A stretch of 64,000 bases of DNA from Peromyscus leucopus (lineage: Eukaryota; Chordata; Mammalia; Rodentia; Cricetidae), in assembly GCF_004664715.2 (NCBI RefSeq), contig NC_051083.1, forward strand, positions 101,585,661-101,649,660. Reading direction: 5' to 3'. This document shows positions 22,246 to 33,420 of the stretch, piece by piece (position 1 is the stretch's first letter; every line of letters begins with the position of its first letter). The notes beneath the pieces are model-generated. The model made no database searches. It was not told the DNA's origin and was given only the letters and a program-made list of their open reading frames with translations. A program made the position numbers and the translations under genes.

Positions 22246-22577
22246 GTGTGGATTTCGGTGGGTGGGTAGTGGGGAGGATCTGAGAGGGGAGATACACAAT
22301 AATCAGAATATATTGTATGAAAAAAATCTACTCTAAATAAAAATAAATAAATGGAGTAGGGAGGTGGGGGAGGGAAAGAATATGATAAAATGTAAGAAAT
22401 TCTCAAAGAATAAATTAAAATATCATAACAATTAAAATATGTTCACATGAAATAAAAAGTAAAATGGAGCATTGCTTTGAGGAGTCTACTTTATTCTTGG
22501 TCATATCCAATTTCTTTCCTTAACTTTTCTCCAACCTTGTCTCTTTTCTTTTACTTTCTTCTCCTCCTGTGTTAGTA

Positions 22578-22703
22578 TTCTCTCTCTCTTTCCCTGTGTG
22601 TCTCTCTGTATATCTCTATCTTGTCTGTCTCTCTGTCTCTGTCTCTCCCTTTTTCTGTCTATGTCTCTGTCTCTCTGTCTGTCTATCTCTTTCTCTGTCT
22701 CTG

Positions 22704-22765
<62 letters not shown>

Positions 22766-22768
22766 CCC
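22578..22768 (+). repeat. (CT)n/(CTCTGT)n pyrimidine tract, ~190 bp
   Basis: Mixed CTCT, CTGT and CTCTGT units form a long, almost uninterrupted polypyrimidine-rich run. The open frames across it (Ser-Leu or Arg-Glu repeats) are artefacts. Confidence 0.95.
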
Positions 22769-23379
22769 TTCCCACTGTGAAAGTAGCATCTTTCTTTTAA
22801 TATAGTGTTGCTTCACAATGGGGCTGAAATGGCTTCAAGAAACCATGAACTGAAGCCAGTAATGTGGGTTTGGGGAAAACAATAAAGATGTCTTCTTTAA
22901 TTAAAAAAAGAAAGAAATGAAAAAAATTTTTTGACCCAACACACTTTTACTAAGTTTCAAATCTTGTCTTGTACTCACTCTGTTTCCCAGATAAACTTTA
23001 AAATTGTAATCATCCTGGCTATGCCTCCTAAGTATCTCATATTAAAGGCCTGTGTCATCAGGCCCTGCTCTGAGGTCTCATTATAAGGACACCAATCAAA
23101 TTCATGAGGACACAGACAGTTGGTGTAGGTCTTCTGACTGTTGGTGTATTGTTAACTATTACTCTATATTGCATCCAAAATGTGTGAAATAGACAACATA
23201 TTATTTTGGTATTAATGTGTACCTTTAATTTATACACTATAATTTTAGGATATATAAAGATAAAACAACCTTTTCTTCCACATTTGTTTTGCTGTATTTA
23301 TATAACCAAAGAATATCATTGCCTCAAGAAAGCCAAGAGAAACATGTACTTTATAACTTAACATTTTTATAATAACATT
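22769..23379. other. Non-coding stretch with weak SINE-like trace
   Basis: Near 22975-23085, 'ctcactctgtttcccagataa' and 'cttaagtatctcatattaaagg'-like text hints at a degraded antisense B1. The remainder is unrecognised. Confidence 0.4.
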
Positions 23380-23563
23380 TAAAATTTTTATATTCATTGG
23401 TGTTTTGCCTGCATGTATGTCTGTGTATGTGTGTGTGTGTGTCAGAAGCCCTGGAACTGGAGTTACAGACTGGTGTGAGTTGCCATGTGAGTGCTGGGAC
23501 TTGACCAGGTCCTTTGGAAGAGCAGCCAGTGCTCTTTAATTGATGAGCCATCTATCCAGACCC
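23380..23563 (-). mobile_element. B2 SINE
   Basis: The antisense B2 order is complete: tail side 'attggtgttttgcctgcatg', a GT run, 'ccctggaactggagttacag', 'gagttgccatgtgagtgctg', and the complement of the head 'ggatagatggctcatcaatt'. Confidence 0.88.
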
Positions 23564-23689
23564 ATAACTTAAAATTTTAATATCTTTTGTTTAAAAAAAT
23601 TAAAGCTTTAATTTCTTGTTGATTGACAAAATGATACAGTTTTTTATCTAAAACATGATGTTTTAGAATATGTAAGAAGCATTGAATGA

Positions 23690-24735
23690 TAAAATCAAGG
23701 TAATTAACACATCAATGATACCTCATATTGTGATAACAACTAAAAATACACTTTTATCTATTTGCAAGTATACATTGTATTTTACTAATTGTAGTTACCA
23801 TATTGCACAATGAATGCCTGACAAATTTTCCATCTATCTAACTTATCTGTATATCACTTGTAATACCTCCTCATTGTCCTCTTTATCAAGGTCCTAACTA
23901 CTTCCTCCTACTCTTTGAGTTTTTTAGATTTCAAATATGTGAGATTAGATAAAGTTATCTCACTTAGAATAAGTCTTCAAGTTCATATTGTTTCAAATGG
24001 AAGCCATAAGATGAATCTTAATTTTATCATTAATAAAAAATCCCAGAGCCAGATATTGGGGTGAAAACTGAGAGATCACAGAAGCAGAAAGAAGCCAGCC
24101 ATGTTCTTACTGCTGGGAAATCCTCAGCCAAAAAAGACCTACTTCCTGTATACTCATGCCTATATCCTTTCTATGCCCTGCCTTGTCAATTCCTCTCTCC
24201 ACACAGATATATCACTTTCTTCTTTCTGCCCACCACTATCACTTCTTCCAGACTTCTATGGTTAACTACTGCTGGATTTAAAGGTGTGTGCCTCCAAGTC
24301 TGGCTCTGTTCCCTGTGTGGCCTTGAACTCACAGAGATTCAGATGAGTTTCTGCCTTTCAAATGTTAGGATTAAATGAGTGTTCTACCTGTCCTTTATGT
24401 TTAATATAGTGGCTGGCTTTTCCCTCCAATCCTGAGATAAGCTTTATTTGAGTGCACAAATAAAATATCACCACAGGAAGAATTTCTGATTCCCCACCAG
24501 TTTGACATGTTGATTTAATTTCCTTTGGATATGTATCCAGAAATGAAACTGTTGAATCACATGGTAGTTTAAATTTGAGGTTTTTGAGGCACATTTATAC
24601 TGGTTTCCATAATGGCTATACTGATTTACAATGCCTTCAATAGCACATAATGATTCCCATTTCTTTCATTTCTTTGTCAATCCTTGTTTGCAAATTTGAT
24701 GAAAGTTATTTTAACAGTTGTGACTTGATATAACA
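23690..24735 (-). mobile_element. Old L1M remnant, split by an LTR at 24005-24475
   Basis: Two antisense segments of a mammal-wide L1 flank the LTR: 23690-24004 ('actaattgtagttaccatat', 'tctcacttagaataagtctt') and 24482-24735 ('tgttgaatcacatggtagtt', 'ggtttccataatggctatac'). The second encodes the complement of the ORF2 3' part in decayed form. Confidence 0.75.
24005..24475 (-). mobile_element. Class II ERV solo LTR inserted in L1M
   Basis: On the minus strand it starts TGTGGTGATATTTTATT and contains 'ccccaatatctggctctggg', as in the LTR at 6471. The flanks GGAAGC and GGAAGA fit a 6-bp target duplication with one change. The leftmost two bases appear mutated from the usual TG/CA end. Confidence 0.78.
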
Positions 24736-24745
24736 TTTTAGTTTC

Positions 24746-24890
24746 TTTCTTTCTTTGAGACAGGGTCTCACTGCATAGTCCTGGATGGCATGGAGTTCAC
24801 TAGGTAAACCCAGGCTGGACTTGTGCTCTGAGTTCTGCATGTCTTTATTTCTAGAATGCTGAGATTAAAGGCATGTGCCACCAAGGCTGT
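24746..24890 (-). mobile_element. B1 SINE, antisense
   Basis: A (TTTC)n tail complement is followed by 'gagacagggtctcactgcat', 'ggctggacttgtgctctgag' and 'agattaaaggcatgtgccac'. It is full-length but old. Confidence 0.8.
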
Positions 24891-24924
24891 GATTTTATTT
24901 GAGGTCTTCTGATAAGTATTTTAT

Positions 24925-25299
24925 GTCTTAGTTATTTTTCTATTACTGTGAAGAAACACCATGACCAAATAAACTTACAAAAGAAAGAGTTTATTTTGAG
25001 GCTTCCAGTTTAGAGAGTAAGTCTATTACTGACCACCATGGTGAGGAACATGGCAGTAGGCAGGCATGGTGTTGGAGAAGTAGCTTGAGAACTTATATTT
25101 TATCCTCAAGCAGGAGGCAGAACCAGGAGCTAACTGGGAATGATATGGGATTTTGAAACCTATTAGACCACTGAGAGTGACACACTTTTAAACAAAGATA
25201 TACCTCCTATTCTTTCCCAAAAGTTCCACCAGTGGTGGGGGCAAACATTCAAACATATGATTCTACAGAGGCCCTTCTCATTTAAACTACCACAAACAC
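24925..25299 (-). mobile_element. MaLR (ORR1-like) solo LTR
   Basis: The antisense landmarks 'attactgtgaagaaacacca', 'ccaccatggtgaggaacatg', 'ttttgaaacctattagacca' and 'ctcatttaaactaccacaa' are the reverse of the order seen at 7964-8372. Confidence 0.82.
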
Positions 25300-25429
25300 C
25301 TAAAGGACTGTGTTTAATATGCCATACAATTGGGAAGAGCAAGGATTGATGATATACAAACTAGCTTATCTCTCCCAAAATAGATGAGTTTGAACAAAGC
25401 AATAGAGGGAGAGGAAAGGGAGAAAGTAA

Positions 25430-25495
25430 ATGGATGGATGGATGGATGGATGGATGGATGGATGGATGGATGGATGGAGGGAGGGAGGGAGAGAA
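25430..25495 (+). repeat. (GGAT)n tetranucleotide microsatellite
   Basis: About 13 perfect GGAT units followed by GGAG units. Confidence 0.97.
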
Positions 25496-25749
25496 GATGG
25501 GAGGGATATAAAGAGAGAACTATGGGGGAACAAGTAATGGTGTTCTCTAAAGCAAAGGAACTCTGTCTTCCTTCACAGGGTGGCTACTGGGAATAGTGTA
25601 GGATATAAGTTTAGCTTGAGTAAGTAAATGGCCAAAGCATATGAATGTGATGGAACCCCCACTGAGCCCTATTTACTTTACTATGAAGCTTGCTCAACTT
25701 GTATGCCTCTAGAAAGTATTGAGAAGAGTTTGAAATGATGTAGACCACA

Positions 25750-25792
25750 GACAGACAGACAGACAGACACACACACACACACACACACACAA
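25750..25792 (+). repeat. (ACAG)n-(AC)n microsatellite
   Basis: Four to five ACAG units pass into about twelve AC units. Confidence 0.95.
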
Positions 25793-25913
25793 ACTAGCAA
25801 TTGGAATAAAGACAGATAATGCATGAAATATCAACTAGAGACATCACAGCAAATGTTAATGGAAATGGAATCCAAAACCACATGCCTTTCGTGTTGTTCA
25901 AAGAATGAATGTA

Positions 25914-26264
25914 TTAGTTACTTTCTGTTGATGTTACAAAACACCATGACCCAAGACAACTGAAGGAAGAGAAATTTTATTTTGGCTTATGGTTTCAGAG
26001 TGGTAAGAGTCTGTTATGTCAGGGAGGTTTGACAGCAGGTGGCTGGAGCAGAAAGTTGAGTGGTCACATCTTCAACCACCAGCACAAAGCAGAGAAAGCA
26101 AACTGGTAGTGGAGCAAGGCTATGAACTCTCAAAATCTAGTGATACATTTCCTGTAACAAGGCTGTACCTCCCCCCAACTACCCAAATAGTGCCACCAGC
26201 TGGGCACAAAGGGTTCACATACATGACCCTATAGGGGAATATTTCTCATTCACATTACCACAAT
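25914..26264 (-). mobile_element. MaLR (ORR1-like) solo LTR, second copy
   Basis: The same antisense landmarks as the copy at 24925 recur ('ttacaaaacaccatgaccc', 'tttggcttatggtttcagag', 'ctcattcacattaccacaa'). It has the same orientation, but the 614 bases between the two LTRs are not MaLR internal sequence, so I treat them as separate insertions. Confidence 0.82.
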
Positions 26265-26419
26265 GCATAACTATACTTAGTCATCAAATAGAATTCTAGT
26301 TGAGGGACATTCGAGAAATGGGCTGCTAAATATTTCAATGGTAGTTGGACATGAAAGACAAGGAAATATTAAAGAATTATATTATCTATACTCTTCTCAA
26401 TGAACAAACTTTGGGGTTA

Positions 26420-26463
26420 CATCATCATCATCTTCATCATCATCATCATTATCATCATCATTA
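26420..26463 (+). repeat. (CAT)n trinucleotide repeat
   Basis: About 14 CAT-type units with three single-base interruptions. Frames across it give His repeats with no gene support. Confidence 0.95.
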
Positions 26464-26469
26464 TAGTGG

Positions 26470-27025
26470 GGAAGGAAGTTTTACAGGAAAAGTAGGAGAG
26501 CCTAAAATATTATGGAAGCCCAAAGTGTTAGGGAAACTATCTTTAGAAAAGAGATAGAACAGAATGCTTTATGAGAAATTTAGAAAAGAGAATGACTTAA
26601 GATGCAACAGAGTTGTAGCTTGATAAACCACTGCCAGGGCTTACAATATTTCTAAGAATTTTAGAGTCAGGGACACTAAAGTAGATAGTTCTGTTCAGGT
26701 AGTATCTGATAATTTTCTTCCCAGTAATTTTTTTTTTGTTATTCTCATTGCCCTTGGTAAATATTCTATGGACTATTTATATAATTTGCCATTATGCAAA
26801 CATATTCTTCCTGCATACGTTTTTTGCCAATAGTGTTAGTGTCCTCCTCTAGATCTTATCAGCAACACTTAGTTGATATTTTAATGGTGATATTTTGGTA
26901 TTTATTGCATCTAAATTCACTAATAACATTTTTCAGTAAAAAAGAAGCAATCTTTTAAAGTATGATGTCTTTTAATTTATTCGTTGATAATTTGGAAGCA
27001 TACATTCATTTTCTTGTTGTTGTAG
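26470..27025. other. Non-coding stretch
   Basis: Between 26700 and 26960 the text faintly resembles a decayed antisense L1. No gene is seen. Confidence 0.4.
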
Positions 27026-27029
27026 GGAT

Positions 27030-27166
27030 TTTTACTTGGAGACAGAGTCTCACTCTGGCTAGTCAAGAATGTCCTATGTAGATCAAGCTGGATTCAAACT
27101 TATGGCAAGCCTATGGCCTCTGCTTAAGTTTTGTCATCAGAGGCATGCACCTTCACATCCAGCTAG
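27030..27166 (-). mobile_element. B1-related SINE, diverged
   Basis: Antisense 'ggagacagagtctcactctg', 'agatcaagctggattcaaac' and 'agaggcatgcaccttcac' keep the B1 order with many substitutions. Confidence 0.65.
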
Positions 27167-27704
27167 GGGAGAACTATTCTACTAAAATATGTACTTATAG
27201 CAACATTAATTCAAGGGTATTTATTTTTATTCTGTTAATTATAATCACATTGATTATTCTATTATTGAAATTATGCTATTGGTGATGTACATTTTAAATA
27301 TTAGTATGTGCTACTTTGACATCTTATGATATCAGCAGGTCCTCAAGTGGCTTACCTGCAAGTTCCCCAGACAATCTTCCTTATTATGGGGACCATTACC
27401 ATCTGATTTACTCCTAGTAGGAGGCTTCAATTTTTTCTAGCTCAGGGTAGGAACTAGAGACCACGTATATCTTCTCTAGCATAAATACCTGCTTTCCACT
27501 GTCCTGAAATTTACTGTTTCCAAACATAACATCCCTGTAGCATTGTGTACAGTAAACTCACCCCAGAGCTTTGAGTATCTGTGACTATTGTCACTTTCAT
27601 TTGTCTAATGCCAAGTGTTATGCATTCAGCCATCTTCATAACTCCAGGCCCCCAGTCCCTCCATCATTATCAAAGTAAAGAAGGTGAGATCAAAACAGCA
27701 TGCC
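27167..27704. other. Non-coding stretch
   Basis: Nothing recognised. Confidence 0.45.
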
Positions 27705-27955
27705 AAGTGATTGAGAGTATCTCAATGTTTATGTCCATTTAAAAATTATATTGCAACCTAATTTCTAATGCCATGGAGTAAAGGAATGTGGCCTCTGGGG
27801 AGTGATTAGGGAAAGGGTATTCTGCTCTCATGAATAGGATCCATGTTATACAGAAGAGTCTCTCAGGTGCTGTGTGCTTTCTTCTATCATGTAAGACACT
27901 GATTATGTTGGTCACTTGATCTTGGGCTTCCAAGCCTGGAAATGTATGAGTGATA
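27705..27955 (+). mobile_element. Mammal-wide MaLR LTR (MST/MLT1-like)
   Basis: The sense order 'gcaacctaatttctaatgcc', 'ggggagtgattagggaaagg', 'ctctcatgaataggatccat', 'cttctatcatgtaagacac', 'gatcttgggcttccaagcct' matches an MST/MLT1 LTR. It predates the rodent-specific ORR1 copies. Confidence 0.7.
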
Positions 27956-29064
27956 CATTTTTACTGTTTGTAAATCACTTATGTAAGGTATTCTGTTATA
28001 ATAGCTTGAGCAGACTAACAAAGGAGTATTTCAGATTCACTCCTTTAAGAGTCCAACTTACAGAAGTGTTGAATTATAGAGCAGAAAAAAATACAAAATG
28101 AAACTGGAACATCTTGTATCAGAAAGTACAGAATGCTCACTTGAGTTTTGCAAAGGAAACACATAATCAAAGCTATTTCCAACAACCTACATAGACTATT
28201 ACACATTTTCCAAAGTTTAATACTTAGTAATCATGTTCATTGCACTTAGCTTCATATTTTTTAATGATAATTCTCAAAAAACTTTTTAGTAGTAATACTG
28301 TGTCATAGAGTCAAAGAAATGTACCAGACTTTTTCACTGCATGGAGTCTACTAACAATTGGCTTTATGCAGCATTAGGAATTTCCTGTGTCTTCCACTAC
28401 CTTGCTAGGTACTATACCTATGCTGATCCCTAATGGAGAGGTCAGACATGCTCTGTATAGTAAGTCACTTGTCAGTTAACCTGCTACAGGTTCCTCAAGC
28501 AGTATTACACAACAGGAGACAGAAATACAGGCATTCCTACTTCAACAATGTATCTGAAACTTTTAATAAAATCAATTACACAAAGCAGGGTTAGCAGGTA
28601 CCATAAGTTGACAGATTCTGAAAGGGAACTATATCATGTTTAGTCTTATGACAGAATTAAATAAACTAGGCTTGGCTTTTGGTTTAGTTTTGTCTGTGTT
28701 TTATCTGGAGCTTCAGTGACTGAGAAATTGACCTCAAAATATAATTTTATCTATAAGAGGGAATCTATAAAATAAATGGATATGAATACATTTTAATAAG
28801 TGACTAGTATGCAATGAATATAACCTAAAACATTTTGTTTCGGTGGTAGAAATATAGGCATTTTTTGTGATTCACTAGTTATAGTAAATATAATTTAAAA
28901 GCACTAGAAAATGAATATATTAAATAAAAGTTATTTCATTTAACCAGTCTCCCTTTGCCTAACAATTATGAAATTATGGTATATCCTAAGATATAGTCCC
29001 TCTCTATTTTGTTCTCTTTTTTCCTCTCTCTCTGTCCTCACTTGGTTATTTTTCTGTCCATCTT
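27956..29064. other. Unique-looking non-coding stretch
   Basis: No repeat or exon is recognised over about 1.1 kb. Confidence 0.5.
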
Positions 29065-29192
29065 TTTTTTGAGATAGAGTTCTCAGTATGTTTCCTAAAC
29101 TGAACTCAAACTCCTGTGTTCAGGTGATCCTTCTCCCTCAGCCTCCTGAGCGGCTTGGACAACATGGCCATGGCTGCACACCAGAACACTCT
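29065..29192 (-). mobile_element. 7SL-derived SINE (proto-B1 type), antisense
   Basis: The text 'gagatagagttctcagtatg', 'gaactcaaactcctgtgttc', 'cctcagcctcctgagcggct' is the antisense 7SL/B1 order and looks old. Confidence 0.65.
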
Positions 29193-29985
29193 ATTCTTTA
29201 TCTCCTTTTAAAATGAAAATGCCTTTAGTGTAAACTTAAAGGCCACATAAGAAAAATAGCATGACTATTTTTATAGTTACAAGCCTACTTATTTAAATCA
29301 AAGTATTATTTCCGCAGTTGCTCATCCACTTTAATCGGAGCATTGGCTTTAAATTTGGGCATCTAAAGTTCAATAAAATATATTGCAACTAAATCTGTTT
29401 GAATAACTTAGCAGCAGATTCCATACGTAATTTGTGCTTGATTCTAAGGAACCTCAAGTTTTTCTTGTCATTTGGTATCTGGAAATATTGATGCCATTTC
29501 CCCCCTCAGTCATCTATCCAAAATCTGGACTACTTTTCTTCTTAATCTAAAAAGGTAGCAAAAATAGTTCATATCCATTTTCTAAAAAAATGATGTCATT
29601 AAGACTTAGCAAGTAGTTAATTTCCTCACAAGGTATTAATTTCTCTCAACCTTTAACACTGTTTAACACAGTATATATGGAATATGCATTCATCAAAAAG
29701 GAAATTGTTGTGTGAATAAATCATAATACCTACTCTATATACTGATGGTTACCATTTATCAATAGCTCAAAGAGTCAAATCACTCTTATCTCACTAGCCT
29801 GATGGTTATTTATCAACACTGAATGAAATGTTGTTTCATAAATTGAAATTTAGCTTTATTTCCATTTAGTTTTACTTTCTCAAATACCTCTGAGGTAGTT
29901 ATTTTTGGTTTTTTTGTTTTTTGATATAAAAAAATCAATATAACCAAAGCTGGGATGATCAATTGCATAAAGCCTTATGGTTAAG
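29193..29985. other. Unique-looking non-coding stretch
   Basis: No repeat is recognised. The segment 29310-29510 has lower repeat character and could be conserved non-coding DNA, but nothing in the sequence proves it. Confidence 0.45.
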
Positions 29986-29998
29986 AAGTAGCTGAATC

Positions 29999-30181
29999 TT
30001 TGTTTTTTGTTTTTGTTTTTGTTTTGTTTTGTTTGGGGGGGGGTTAAGACAGGATTTCTCTGTGTAGCCCTGGCTGTCCTTGAACTTGCTCTGTAGACCA
30101 AGCTGTCCTTGAACTCACAGAGATCTGTCTGCCTCTGCCTTCTGAGTGCTGGGATTATAGGTGTGTACCACCTCTACCAGC
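29999..30181 (-). mobile_element. B1 SINE with 13-bp target duplication
   Basis: A T-rich tail complement is followed by antisense B1 with a short internal repeat of the 'tgtccttgaact' segment. AAGTAGCTGAATC flanks it exactly (29986-29998 and 30182-30194). Confidence 0.95.
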
Positions 30182-30194
30182 AAGTAGCTGAATC

Positions 30195-30858
30195 CGATCA
30201 TTCTAACATGTTGATTTCTTTCCACACTTCACTTTCCCTCTTTTTCTTTTGAATATATATCCCAAATAGGTTGCCGTGCCACATGTAGTCCTGATTTTTT
30301 TAAATTTCTTAGTTTTTGAAGATACCCCATACTCTTTCCATAATATATGTGCCAGTGTACATTTCTCATAAGACATCACTCCCATCTGTGTATCTGATGA
30401 GATTCACAGTGGACCACATGGGCCAGATATTGTCACATACTGAATTTCTGGTATACAAAGAGGTCCTTGTCCTCAAAAAACTTGTAGTATATCATGGAAA
30501 TTATCATGTGAGCATTTCACAATCCAATGTAAAGCAAAAGAAACATATGCCCCCAACAGTGATAGTATGATTGGAAGAAAGTCAGAAACAAAGAAAATTT
30601 ATAAGAGATTCATAAGGAGATAAAATAGGCATTATTCAGGGAGAATCATATTAAAATTGTATTTTAGAAAAAAAATTCAGAAAAAAAAATTTAAAAACAT
30701 GTAAAAAGAAAGGAGGCTGTGCCATTAATGGTTAAGAAAATTATAAATACACTTGTAGAAGTGTAGAATAAGTACATAAGTAGGCAGAGTTTTAAAGATT
30801 ACTTTTCAGTATTTGTTAATATGGAGAGTTAATAGGAAGTAAGTGTTTTGTTTTGTTT
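30195..30858. other. Non-coding AT-rich stretch
   Basis: No gene or repeat is recognised. Confidence 0.45.
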
Positions 30859-30859
30859 T

Positions 30860-30975
30860 TCAGCAGCTAAAGAAAGACTTTTATTAGTGGTGAGGAAACC
30901 CATGCATCTAGCTGGCACACACAGAGAAAGACTCACGACAAAGCAGAAGGGGGACTCGAGAAGCTGAAGTCTCCA
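30860..30975 (-). mobile_element. Possible LTR fragment (R/U5-like)
   Basis: On the minus strand, a CT-rich block reading GTCTTTCTCTGTGTGTGCC precedes CCACTAATAAAAGTCTTTC, which looks like a retroviral polyadenylation signal. Without a family match this is tentative; it could also be the 3' end of a processed transcript. Confidence 0.3.
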
Positions 30976-31107
30976 GTACAAAAAGATCCAGATGAAAGAC
31001 AGAAATTATTAGAGTAAGACACATTATGGGAACCAGGAGAGTGTTACACTAATGGAGGGAAATACTGCTTAATATTTCTCATATTATAATAATAAACTAT
31101 TATCATA

Positions 31108-31178
31108 TCTGGGGCTGAGGATTTATCTCAGTGGTAAAGTGCTTACCTGGTGTGTGCAGTCTCCTCTACTACAAAAAT
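31108..31178 (+). mobile_element. ID SINE
   Basis: The text 'ggggctgaggatttatctca' followed by 'gtggtaaagtgcttacctgg' is a clear ID head. Box B is changed. Confidence 0.75.
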
Positions 31179-32183
31179 TAGTTATTACCCTTTCATCTGA
31201 ACTTGAGAAATAAGCTGAGTCGCAGTCTCAGTTTTCATTTCTACTTTTGTTCCTTGTTAAAAATACGTGCACTTTGGAATAAATTACAGCTTTCCATTTG
31301 TCATTACCAGGAATCTACCTTGTCTTGTACTCCAGAGTTATGGCATCATATTAGCTCAATTCCCATTTGTCTCCAAAGCTCTGTAGGTGGAATTCGAGCA
31401 AACCATGACTCCATTTGGCTAGTGAAAGTAATAACATGATGACTTTAATACAGAGGTGCTATTTTACTTCACTCACTACACTGGCTCTTTTACATTGTCT
31501 TCATTTGGAAAAAGCTTTACAGAGTCTTACTTTAGTTCCTGGCAGGTTCTTCCATTGCACAGTGGCAATCTAACAACAGGGTGCTTGCTAGTAGCTTGCA
31601 GATGGAAACAGGCACAGCTAGGTTCTCCAAATGCAGCAGTTTTTTGAATGCCTGCTGAGCCCTTAACATTACTCAGGGGACCAAAATAAACTCTGTATTA
31701 ATATCACCCGCAGGTGTCGTCAGTTCTATGGCTACTATAACTCTCACCTTGAGTTTTCCAGGTCTATATGGGCTTTTGTACTTAACAGGAGTTGGCAACT
31801 TCCATCCACCTTGCATTCACCCAACTGCCAACTCTTCACCACATTTAAATGGCAACAATAATTATTTTAATGGGCACAGACTTTACTGCCACACTCATGA
31901 GAGTTAGCAAAGAGGACTGTTTATTTTGTTTTTACAAAGTATGTCTTAGTCTTGTTTTTTGTTATTGTTTATTACTAGTACACTCTCATAGATATATCAG
32001 CCTGTATATAAGTATTTTTTCACAATAAAACCTATCATGTTACTAAATTTCACTCCTTCTCCTCTCTTTTCTCACTTTCTCTCATCTCTTCCCATCTGTC
32101 TTTGTAATATCAGTTCAAAAAGGTGAAAAATCAATTCAATCTCCACTCCTGTCTATAATCTAGGTGTGCCAGCTCCATCAATT
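31179..32183. other. Unique-looking non-coding stretch
   Basis: Short frames (for example 31203-31439) match nothing I know and lack splice or start support. Confidence 0.45.
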
Positions 32184-32184
32184 T

Positions 32185-33420
32185 CAATACCCTTTTTCTT
32201 TCTTTTTAATTGAAAATATATCTTTAAATGCAATATATTCTGATTATGATTTCACCTTCCCTAACTCCTCCCAGGTGTTTCCCCCTTTCTCATTCACGCA
32301 GATTCACACCTTTTCTTTCCCTCTCATTAGGATACAATTAGGCATTTAAAAATAATAATGATAAGATAAATTAGATAAAATAAAAACAAACCAGAATAGG
32401 ACAAAATAAACAGAAGAAAAAGTTACAAACAAAAGCTCAAAAACACATATAGACTCGGACCATTTCATACACAGTAATCCCATAAAAACACAAAACAGGA
32501 AGTCATAATCTATACAGAAAGAATGTGTAGGGTTAAAAAACACAAGAAAAAAGTCCTGACAAAGTCACATCAGACAATAAACCTTCAAAAATTCCATTGA
32601 GTTTGTTTTGTGTTGCCCATCTTCTGCTGTGCATGGGGCCTGGCCTTAAGTGTGGTTTCTATTCCCAATGAGACTCCATTGCAGAAAATCTCATTTTTTA
32701 TTTGTGAGCAATTGGAGACAGCTTCTGAGTTAGGCATGTGGGCTTGTGTCTGCTTATCCTCTCAGTGCTGGGACCTTATCTGGCCCAGAACTGTGCAGGC
32801 ACAGTACATGCTGCCACAGTCTCTGAGTTCATATGTGCATTGGTTCTACTGTGTTTAGAAGGTCTTGTTTCTTTAGTATCCTCCAACCCCTCTGGCTCTT
32901 ACAGTTTTTCTGGCCCCCCTCTTCAACAAGGTTCCATGAGACATAAGGGATGGAACTGATTGAAACATCCTATTTAGGACTGAGTGTTCCAAGGTCTCTC
33001 TCACTGTCTGCACATTGTCCAACTTTGGGTCTCTACATTAATTCCCATCTACGACAGGAGGAATTGTCTCTGATAATGGCTGATTTATGAGTATAGCAGA
33101 ATGTCATTAGTTGTTTTATTGCTATGTTCCTTTAATATAACAATTGCACTTGGTTTATTCCTAGATCCCTGACCTATCTAGTCTCGGGTTCTTGGCCACC
33201 TGAGTAGTGTCAGGGATAGGTTACATCTCATGGAGTGGGCCTTAAATCCAATCAGATATCAGTTGGATACTCCTATAAGCTTTGTGCCACTATTTTCCTG
33301 GCACGTCTTGCAGGCAGGTCACTGCTGTAGATCAAAGGGTTTGTAGTTCGGTTAGTGATTGCCTTTCTCCTAACAACCCTATGGAGTGTATTCCATTCAA
33401 TATATACTGAACCAACTAGC
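32185..33420 (-). mobile_element. L1 (Lx-type) 3' UTR, long antisense remnant
   Basis: Antisense L1 3' UTR text runs from 'attctgattatgatttcacc' through an A-rich block, 'gtttgttttgtgttgcccat', 'cagtgctgggaccttatctg', 'ccttaaatccaatcagatat' and 'gctgtagatcaaagggtttg'. About 1.2 kb is continuous, making it the longest undivided L1 fragment here. Confidence 0.75.

Larger units (their letters stand above)
19663..22353 (+). mobile_element. L1 (Lx-type) ORF2 end plus long 3' UTR, split by two insertions
   Basis: The ORF2 C-terminal text begins near 19665 ('tggcatataccaaaaggatg') and runs through 'aatggaatattactcatcag' (ORF2 motif W-Y-I-F-T-M-E-Y-Y-S-S-V-K-K in frame near 19832) to the stop and 3' UTR. 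The UTR continues past a nested B1 (20169-20345) and a nested LTR (21627-22011) and ends 'attgtatgaaaaaaatctac...taaataaat' at 22353. The L1 is 5'-truncated, has no reverse transcriptase domain, and is older than both insertions. Confidence 0.82.

Noticed and set aside
25914..26264. Two same-orientation MaLR LTRs (24925 and 25914) as ends of one provirus
   Set aside because: The DNA between them consists of unrelated simple repeats and unique sequence, not MaLR internal sequence.
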